Source of the DNA: Xenorhabdus khoisanae
GTDB taxonomy: Bacteria; Pseudomonadota; Gammaproteobacteria; Enterobacterales; Enterobacteriaceae
DNA: 64,000 bases
Direction: 5' to 3'
Assembly: GCF_001037465.1 (NCBI RefSeq)
Contig: NZ_LFCV01000001.1
Coordinates: 1-64,000, forward strand
Positions within the stretch are counted from its first letter, which is position 1, and the number at the start of each line of letters is the position of its first letter. Below, piece after piece: positions 37,201 through 41,946 of this stretch. The notes below the pieces were generated by a model. It searched no databases. It had not been told where the DNA came from and worked only from the letters and a program-made list of their open reading frames with translations. The position numbers and the translations under genes are program-made.

Positions 37201-40049
37201 TTTCCAGCGCAGAGGGTGGTGTCACTATACAGTGGGCGATCTTGCCACAATTGTTCCAGCCTCAAGTTGCAGAAAACATGTTCGCCCATTATCAAGCCAG
37301 TATTGCAGCACTGCTTGAACCGGATTACCTATGGAGCGCCCCGCTTCCTGACTGGCTCCCGACATATGATCGTGCGTTATGCCAGAACAGCAATGCGACA
37401 AAAAACGTTTTTCCACCCCATACACTCTGTTCGTTACTTGAACAGGCAGTAAACCGTTACCCACAACACACTGCGGTAGTCGATGCCTCTCGTCAGATAG
37501 ACTATCGTACTTTGTGGTCACAAAGCCTGACACTGGCGGCTCATCTGCAAGCACAGGAAAATCAGGATTCACCCCTGATTGGCGTGGTGATGGAAAAAGG
37601 CTGGGAGCAAGTTGTCGCCGTTATTGCGATTTTATTAGCTGGACGCGCTTATCTGCCAATTGATGCCGGTTATCCGCAACAGCGCATCCATCAGCTATTG
37701 GTATCAGGGAACGTTGATACTGTGCTGACTCAACCTCAGTTTGCTCAACAGATAAACTGGGCTGACGATGTACAAGTTATCTCTCTGGATGAAACATTAC
37801 TGAACAGCTTATCGGTCAATACTGGCGAGCCACGTTTATCTGTACAACCTGAAGATTTGGCTTACGTTATCTTCACCTCCGGCTCTACCGGAAAACCGAA
37901 AGGTGTCATGATCGATCATCAAGGAGCCGTTAACACGATCCTTGATATTAACCAACGCATTACGCTCAATGCACACGATAGCGTACTGGCAATATCAGAG
38001 TTAACCTTCGATCTCTCAGTTTATGACCTGTTCGGCACGCTGAGCTGCGGGGCAAAACTGGTGATCCCTTCTCCGGGTGACAATCGGCAACCTGACAAGT
38101 TACTGGCATGGATACAACAAGAATCGGTTACTGTTTGGAATTCTGTTCCGGCATTTGTGCAACTGCTTGAGGAATATGCCCGAAGCTATCCCCAAGACCT
38201 GAATCCACACGCTCTGAATAGCCTGCGTTGGATATTGATGAGCGGTGATTGGATACCGACCAATTTGCCGGAAAAATTACATGCTATCCACCCTGCGCTG
38301 AACCTTCTCAGTTTGGGAGGGGCAACCGAAGCATCAATATGGTCAATCGCTTATCCTATCGTACAAGTTGATCCCAATTGGCGCAGCATCCCCTATGGGA
38401 AGCCTCTGGCTAACCAGACTTTCTATGTGCTTAATTCAGCGCTTTCACCTTGCCCGGTTTGGGTAACGGGTGAGCTTTATATTGGCGGACAAGGGCTGGC
38501 ACTGGGTTATTGGGCTGATTCAGAAAAAACTGAACAAGCGTTTATCACGCACCCTAAAACGGGTGAGCGACTCTACCGCACCGGTGATTTAGGACGCTGG
38601 CGACCTGACGGAAATATCGAATTTTTAGGGCGCAATGATCATCAGGTTAAGATCCGTGGCTATCGCATTGAACTGGGTGAAATTGAACACCGTTTATGTG
38701 AGCACCCTGATATACAGCAAGCATTAGTCTTTGCCCACACTGCCTCAACCGGTGCACTACAACTTGTGGCTGGTCTGCGTTTAACTGACGAGGCGCCAGT
38801 ATCTACAGCGCTTTTACCGGTATTGCCGCATTGGTTACAGCAGACCTTGCCTGTTTGGATGTGTCCACAGCGGTTTATTATTCTCGATACAATCCCCGTA
38901 TCAGACAACGGTAAAATCGACCGACGCACATTGATTTCTCTGGTTGAAGAAGCGCAAGAAGTTAATTCAACACCATCAGATATTCTCAGCGCGACAGGGA
39001 AAGTCGTATTAAGCCTTTGGGAGTCAGTATTAGAGCAACAAGGCATCAATGTGCATGAGAGCTTCTTTACGCTTGGCGGAGATTCTCTGGCGGCGGTGCG
39101 ATTAATGGTGAAAATCAATCAGACGTTCAATCGCCAATACCCGCTCAGCCTGCTGCAAACTTACGATACTGTACATTCACTGGCCGAATTTATTGAACAC
39201 CAACCGGAAAACACGTGTCAGGGTGTGATACTGAACAAGGGAAACGCAGAGCAACCTGCGTTGTTCATCGTACATCCTATTGGCGGGCATCTACTGGGGT
39301 ATCGCCATTTAGCTGCTCATTTCAACTCCCGACGCATGATTGGGTTAGCATTTGCGCCAGAGAGTTTAAACACCGATAAGCCTTCCGTTACTGCACTGGC
39401 TGCTGACTATATCAACCAAATCCGGGCCTTCCAGCCTAAAGGGCCTTATGCTTTGGCGGGCTGGTCTTTCGGTGGATTAGTCGCTTATGAAATGGCGCAT
39501 CAGTTACGGGTTGCGGGTGAAAGCGTTTCTCACTGCATTCTGATTGATAGTTTCGCGCCGAATGTGCGCCCCGATCTGATTTTGGATGAGGCATTCTGTC
39601 ATCGTCATTTCCTGCTCGATTTACAGGGCCAATTCCCTGATCTGGCGCTGGATAGCAATATCATCGCAGCTGACACAGAAACATTCCTCCAAGCGCTGCA
39701 TGAAGCCTTGCCACAATCTGCCCAGATTAATAACTCTCTGACCGCACTTTATACCGTATGGCACCATAACCTGAGTGCATTGCTTAACTACTGCCCACCT
39801 CAGACGTCACAACCTTTCTGCCTTATCCGGGCAGTACAGGCATTACCTGATTTTATGGATTACCTCGATCCAACAACCATCACCGCCACTGATCTTGGCT
39901 GGCAAGCCTTCGGGCCGGTCAATGTGACACAACTTGATGGTGATCATTACAGTCTATTCCAATATAAACATGTCGGCTCTCTGGTTGCATGTCTGAAAAA
40001 CATACTGAACTCAGTTCCAGCTATTGAGCCTGTTAAGGAGAATATATGA
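28266..40049 (+). CDS. irp1: HMWP1-like PKS-NRPS with an extra Cy-A-PCP module
   Basis: Continues the siderophore with one polyketide unit and cysteine units. The 3927 residues far exceed HMWP1 (about 3160). KS is 10-430 with C183, H319 and H359. AT is about 535-850 with S626 in GHSVGE. At 910-1020 only the N-terminal helical part of a methyltransferase remains; no SAM motif is present. KR is about 1229-1440 with TGGMGGIG and AYAIANA. ACP has S1523. Cy is about 1582-2040 with DLLQFDVQS at 1729. A complete MT follows with EVGAGTG at 2280. PCP has S2543. An extra Cy is about 2602-3030 with DLLVADGKS at 2733 but N2946 where the other Cy domains have the FTS Thr. An extra A domain is about 3057-3550 with pocket DLYNLSLIWK (cysteine). 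PCP has S3607. TE has S3734 in GWSFGG. The first Cys module has no A domain and must be loaded in trans, as HMWP1 is. It overlaps ybtU by ATGA. Confidence 0.95.
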   Translation: MTDLTPHYDNCDPIAVIGLACRFPQAPDSHAFWRNLQNGIECTAALSRQTLLDAGIPPELIDNENFVNQAAILENAEQFDATLFGYSRQEAEMLDPQQRLFLQTAWHALEHAGYAPRNVRLKTGVFGSSRISTWPSWSQFTMTDIGKVKGLQALISNDKDYLATRTAYKLNLKGPALTVQTACSSSLVAVHMACENLRAGECDMALAGGVAVSFPQESGYLYQPGMIFSPDGHCRPFDSQANGTYGGNGVGVVTLKRLSDALRDGDPVMAVLRGSAINNDGNEKVGFTAPSVSGQRSVITEALQLADVSIDDVGMIEAHGTGTPLGDPIEVNALRSIFSDRSAAVPPCYLGSVKSNIGHLDTAAGIASLIKTVLSVWHGYIPPTINVQQANPALRLEESPFRLATQGQHWTQELRTAGVSSFGIGGTNCHIVVQSLPEELLRHRANHPQTSSLLLSAASESSLRQLAQRYATALNDAPEHHADLAWTALQGRDLSLPWRLALTLTPQSAASLSAFADSRPTPDMFSGQINNGSKQLWQFSGQGCQWSGMGKAMYDSSPVFSAMLDRCCAACASELALPLKAVMFGEHDTALATTEYAQPAIVAHQIALAAHWRALGLQPDYVLGHSVGEFAAAVVAGIFTPEQVMPLVIVRGRLMQSCSQEGAMLAVFADEEDILPFTHSLALDLAVCNGPQHWVWAGTETEIDILAQRLGQQQIRCQRLNIACAAHSAMLDSVLDTFSQRCNGLQPASGDIPLISTLTADIATNEQLGSPNYWRNHMRQTVRYYQAIEFARQQGTTLFVEFGADVQLTGIGRRNRLPRETWVASTQRQSPPDTAQQTALLQLYCAGADLDWPHLFPFTGGKCHAPLYPFDEQRYSFSAAKPVPLSANANTGFDVNSLIDPAIEQNSDAAILRALYTDALVYQCHGRAAEQGFSAIDTIRAGRLQPCWRPLLEQLLTYCVQQGYYQEVSGPTASKMYRPHRALPYAKRRLLEANLLAAFPALIHAGERLFALLSDRDDLPRQLLAASAITKRSITKAWLPAPQPCPDTHYALHWRTINIADKPRSSTAYILRSSTANDEMIHHWRQAGINLQADSGNTLLLLEGDDVVELCDQVISELKRDETAPLTVITCCAQPETTLSKADINPAQYAVWALLRVAVEEYPHRQIQAVDIADINNADSLSLALGYLNKHDHKQKRWLRVRGDQVSVPVLQRQPLSLSQQPTSIPHQGWHIVTGGMGGIGQISIRWLLAQGARKIAVFARRKNAGWDDFVQALSLNTECEIRWINVDVTDTSALLNAVNTLAQEDGIAGAIHAAGVADHTQLAKLERLHLSQMLSVKAQSASALQAALQQHNAQYLLLHASAASMLGAQGQGAYAIANAYLESLALTAPAQLKVKTLVWGVWGGIGMASDQRLVKKLAQDGMLPFSANEGIWHFNQSLRTASPCYLAMRLDEHHPDILRRLQADITHAVTTPVLSVPANNTLSQDSEQRLNWLRQRIATLLRLEQPDRLEPQQDLLQLGLDSLLFLELNAVIHQQFGFRLTAESAYQNMTLKGLNALIGDALPEQPVVSSQPEIIIDHSQRHAPFPLTPIQHAYWIGRTQAIDFGGVACHVLFEWDLTLDNLTLNNLTLNSFDIQRFEKAWNALIQRHGMLRMIVDEEGQQRILPETPWYVLSQDDLRTLDDTACEQALAQRRHTLSYQVPPAEQWPLFEVSVSLLPNERCRLHMNLDLLQFDVQSFRIMMDDLQLAYRQQPLAPQTFTFRDYVVAEQAQRESKEWRASWAYWQEQLLSLPPAPRLPLNPQLPQRSQPQFTTHEGRLAQSDWQILKQNWKKWGVTPSAGLLTLFAHTLEWYSRHPLFTLNLTFFNRQPFHPEVQNLIGDFTSVMLMDFDLRKTTSLRASMEKTQALLWQRLSHSHVNGVEVLRELGRQQNGEAQNRQPLTPVVFTSMLGMAQEGVAIKQSITQLLGDPVFVLSQTPQVWLDHQVMEVDGDLLFNWYCMDDVLEPGIIEALFAAYNALLVQICRQPEHMECYDLHIPPAGYTRYDFWPQHPELRQAEQNLRAKPEIRLAEIQPRQDDTQGYNLWLVAENNLSLALPEPLIINTDVLPLPTFTEQQSFERSWQHIEQQALFGLSRTLLRHNLFTYPQQCHAREEIEQRLQLAPRYQRLLTQWLTLLNNHGLIEKTADGYRCLQPLNHIPAPTAKLDDAVWCQTISRYVATCIEQHDTLLTGRSNALELLFADKQTTASLYSENPALRCLNHAAAEIIQQLSQTSEHFTVLEVGAGTGATSAKVLKHNAQYIENYHFTDVSPLFLDDARQLLNPYGETVKFALFDINQRIDFSQHPESGYDLIMAVNVLHDAIHLKNTLQRLSRLLKPGGWLLIIESTKRESAMQLASVGFIEGINAWSDDRGDSALLELADWRKCLETSGYQVSLEWPGQNGPELHQQLILARAEQQARLNVSEIAAQFSALPYSLHVQQQEQLPLIVTTKESMVQPLTTETGQPETEDDQLHAIEQQVIALWSSLLPQPIQRHSDFFQSGGDSLIATRMVVQLRRQGYQQANLQQLFTHPKLSEFCRTLQVVETNSVTLVTPQQAEPVSEQILPLTALQYAYWLGESQLFQFGNGIAHFYAELAVNGLDLPRFTTAWNRVINHHAQLRGYVKDGQYHILPEVPCYTPTVIDCRNMIPNERETQLNHARDTLRTQGVPSDNWPLFDLTLYHTDDRTHLLHLTVDLLVADGKSLTLILGDLHRWYQDPDWQPEPPAATIGDYMQALEDEKAGETWQQSRQYWLDRLPSLPDAPVLPLKDHQSQQLDQQCLTGYITPQQWLRLQQRAAEHRVSPSQVMLTLFAHILSVWSNNEHFTINVLHGNRLLMPQHCDMLVGNLSTTSLLEVDLRNIAGFSDAASRIQKQWLADLQHALFDGQLVLREKNQHRHNLNAGMPIVFNDTTSTAGKGPSGLGTLNLFGAQTPHVYLDCMLISSAEGGVTIQWAILPQLFQPQVAENMFAHYQASIAALLEPDYLWSAPLPDWLPTYDRALCQNSNATKNVFPPHTLCSLLEQAVNRYPQHTAVVDASRQIDYRTLWSQSLTLAAHLQAQENQDSPLIGVVMEKGWEQVVAVIAILLAGRAYLPIDAGYPQQRIHQLLVSGNVDTVLTQPQFAQQINWADDVQVISLDETLLNSLSVNTGEPRLSVQPEDLAYVIFTSGSTGKPKGVMIDHQGAVNTILDINQRITLNAHDSVLAISELTFDLSVYDLFGTLSCGAKLVIPSPGDNRQPDKLLAWIQQESVTVWNSVPAFVQLLEEYARSYPQDLNPHALNSLRWILMSGDWIPTNLPEKLHAIHPALNLLSLGGATEASIWSIAYPIVQVDPNWRSIPYGKPLANQTFYVLNSALSPCPVWVTGELYIGGQGLALGYWADSEKTEQAFITHPKTGERLYRTGDLGRWRPDGNIEFLGRNDHQVKIRGYRIELGEIEHRLCEHPDIQQALVFAHTASTGALQLVAGLRLTDEAPVSTALLPVLPHWLQQTLPVWMCPQRFIILDTIPVSDNGKIDRRTLISLVEEAQEVNSTPSDILSATGKVVLSLWESVLEQQGINVHESFFTLGGDSLAAVRLMVKINQTFNRQYPLSLLQTYDTVHSLAEFIEHQPENTCQGVILNKGNAEQPALFIVHPIGGHLLGYRHLAAHFNSRRMIGLAFAPESLNTDKPSVTALAADYINQIRAFQPKGPYALAGWSFGGLVAYEMAHQLRVAGESVSHCILIDSFAPNVRPDLILDEAFCHRHFLLDLQGQFPDLALDSNIIAADTETFLQALHEALPQSAQINNSLTALYTVWHHNLSALLNYCPPQTSQPFCLIRAVQALPDFMDYLDPTTITATDLGWQAFGPVNVTQLDGDHYSLFQYKHVGSLVACLKNILNSVPAIEPVKENI
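33117..33161 (+). repeat. 15-bp tandem repeat (3 copies) in irp1
   Basis: Units at 33117-33131, 33132-33146 and 33147-33161 (ctgacactggataat and near-identical copies) encode LTLDN, LTLNN and LTLNS. They lie near the N-terminus of the first Cy domain of Irp1, before the DxxxxDxxS motif. Confidence 0.92.
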
Positions 40050-41143
40050 TAAAGCCACGGCGGGTTCTGATTGTCGGTTCAAAATTTGGCGAGCTGTACC
40101 TTAATGCGTTTCTACAACCCCAGCCGGATCTGGAACTGGCCGGGATTCTGGCGCAGGGAAGTATCCGTTCGCAACAACTTGCCCGTGATTTCAATGTGCC
40201 GCTATTTCACTCATTGGATGAGCTGCCGAATGACATCGATATTGCCTGTGTCGTCATACGGGCAGAGGTTATTGGAGGCAAAGGCGATCAATTAACCCAG
40301 GCATTACTGGCAAGGGGTATTTCAGTTATTCAAGAACACCCTCTTGATACAGAAGCCATTAAAAGACACCAGTCAGTCGCTGACAAACATGATGCTATGT
40401 TTTGGGTAAATAGCTTTTACAGCCAATGTCATGCTGGCAGGAGTTGGTTACATGCGGCACAAAAAATTAATCAGTTATCACAGCAACGTCCGGTAAGTGG
40501 CTGCCTGACTACCAGCCGACAGTTACTCTTTTCTGCACTTGACCTGCTGTTACAAGCCTGCCATTGCCCGGAAGAGATAGAGATCGTTTATGCAGGCCAG
40601 CGGAGCAACGCATTTCATTGCTTTGAACTTCGCTTTGCAGATACAACCATAACGTTAAATGTTCAATCCTATCTGGATCCCAGAGATCCAGACATGCACA
40701 ACCTGGTTATGCATAAAATGACGCTGATCTGGCCTGTTGGTTATCTGACGCAGGAAGCCAGTTATGGGCCGGTTATCTGGACGCCGGTTCTTCATGCGCC
40801 AAATCATCTGAATAATGAGCAAAGCCTCTATCTGAATGCCAGTCAGCCGGATGGCGCTTATCTGCACCAGACAACATCACACATTCTTTGTCCGGCAACC
40901 CAAAACTGGATGACGGCATTTGAATGTGATGGCGCTGACGGTGTGGCATTTCTACTCAACTCCTTGAGTTCTGTATTAAATGGCGCGCTCTGCCCACCCG
41001 CTTTTTCCTGTGGCTACCAACTGCGGCTGGCGGGTTTATGGCAACAAATTCTGCGCATTATGGGAGAGCCTGTTACCCAAGATTTATTGGCTCCAGTCTG
41101 GATTGATCCAACCCAACTGATGCTCACTAAGGAAGAACACTGA
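40046..41143 (+). CDS. ybtU: YbtU-like thiazolinyl imine reductase
   Basis: NADPH-dependent enzyme that reduces one enzyme-bound thiazoline to a thiazolidine during assembly (Irp3/YbtU family, related to PchG). The 365-residue product (Yersinia YbtU about 366) opens with a Rossmann motif RVLIVGSKFGELYLNAF and has the second family motif VIQEHPLD near residue 107. It overlaps irp1 by 4 bases and ybtT by 1 base (TGATG), so it is translationally coupled. No unusual features. Confidence 0.92.
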   Translation: MIKPRRVLIVGSKFGELYLNAFLQPQPDLELAGILAQGSIRSQQLARDFNVPLFHSLDELPNDIDIACVVIRAEVIGGKGDQLTQALLARGISVIQEHPLDTEAIKRHQSVADKHDAMFWVNSFYSQCHAGRSWLHAAQKINQLSQQRPVSGCLTTSRQLLFSALDLLLQACHCPEEIEIVYAGQRSNAFHCFELRFADTTITLNVQSYLDPRDPDMHNLVMHKMTLIWPVGYLTQEASYGPVIWTPVLHAPNHLNNEQSLYLNASQPDGAYLHQTTSHILCPATQNWMTAFECDGADGVAFLLNSLSSVLNGALCPPAFSCGYQLRLAGLWQQILRIMGEPVTQDLLAPVWIDPTQLMLTKEEH

Positions 41144-41946
41144 TGGTATGGGCACTCCCTACACACCCGATGATTCGTCCTTGCCTGACGACTCACGGCA
41201 AACCCAAATATACTCTGTTAATTTGCCCCTTTGCAGGGGGCAGTAGCAGCGCATTCCGCCAATGGTCTACGCTGGAAAATTCAGACATCGCGGTTTCACT
41301 GGTCATTTATCCGGGACGTGACAACCGTATAAATGAACGAGCTGCCACCAGAATTGCACCATTAGCGCAGTCACTTTCTGATCTGATTGTGTCATTCACG
41401 CCTGCACAAAGAGAGAACTTAATTCTGGTCGGCCACAGTATGGGGGCTCAGGTGGCTTTTGAAACCTGCCAGCACCTTGAACAACATAACTGCTCTCCCA
41501 AGGCACTCATACTTTCGGGGTGTCATGCACCCCATCTTCAATCCCGCCGCCAGTTGAGTGGATTATCTGATCATGAATTCATGGAACAACTGATTGATAT
41601 CGGCGGTTGTAGCCCGATCTTACGGGAAGATCCGGGATTGCTTGCGCTGTTTTTACCCATGCTGCGGGCTGATTTTTTTGCTACTGAGCATTATCACCAT
41701 GTCATTCAACCTGATTCAGTGAAACTGCAAACACCAACGCTGCTGCTTTATGGCAATGAAGACAAAGAGGCTTCAGCTCTGGAAGTTCAGCAGTGGCATC
41801 ACTGGCTTGCAGGTGACAAACAAAACCTTTCGTATTGTTGTCAGGAAATTGCCGGCGACCATTTTTACATTACTCAAAAACCACAGAGTTTTATTCATTA
41901 CGTCACACAATTTATGCAATATGTTTATTCAAAGGAGTTCGCATAA
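41143..41946 (+). CDS. ybtT: YbtT-like type II thioesterase
   Basis: Editing thioesterase that clears misloaded carrier domains of the assembly line. The 267-residue alpha/beta hydrolase has LLICPFAGGSSSAFRQW near 25 and the nucleophile GHSMGAQ near 101. The Asp lies near 206 (YGNEDKEA) and the His near 239 (GDHFYI). The length matches YbtT. ATG 41143 overlaps the ybtU stop. The stop codon overlaps the start of the fused ybtE/S gene by one base. Confidence 0.92.
   Translation: MVWALPTHPMIRPCLTTHGKPKYTLLICPFAGGSSSAFRQWSTLENSDIAVSLVIYPGRDNRINERAATRIAPLAQSLSDLIVSFTPAQRENLILVGHSMGAQVAFETCQHLEQHNCSPKALILSGCHAPHLQSRRQLSGLSDHEFMEQLIDIGGCSPILREDPGLLALFLPMLRADFFATEHYHHVIQPDSVKLQTPTLLLYGNEDKEASALEVQQWHHWLAGDKQNLSYCCQEIAGDHFYITQKPQSFIHYVTQFMQYVYSKEFA

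Noticed and set aside
41835-41945. Upstream extension of the ybtE/S gene by 37 codons
   Set aside because: It would overlap ybtT by more than 100 bases and lacks a ribosome site; ATG 41946 has AAAGGAG directly upstream and overlaps the ybtT stop by one base.
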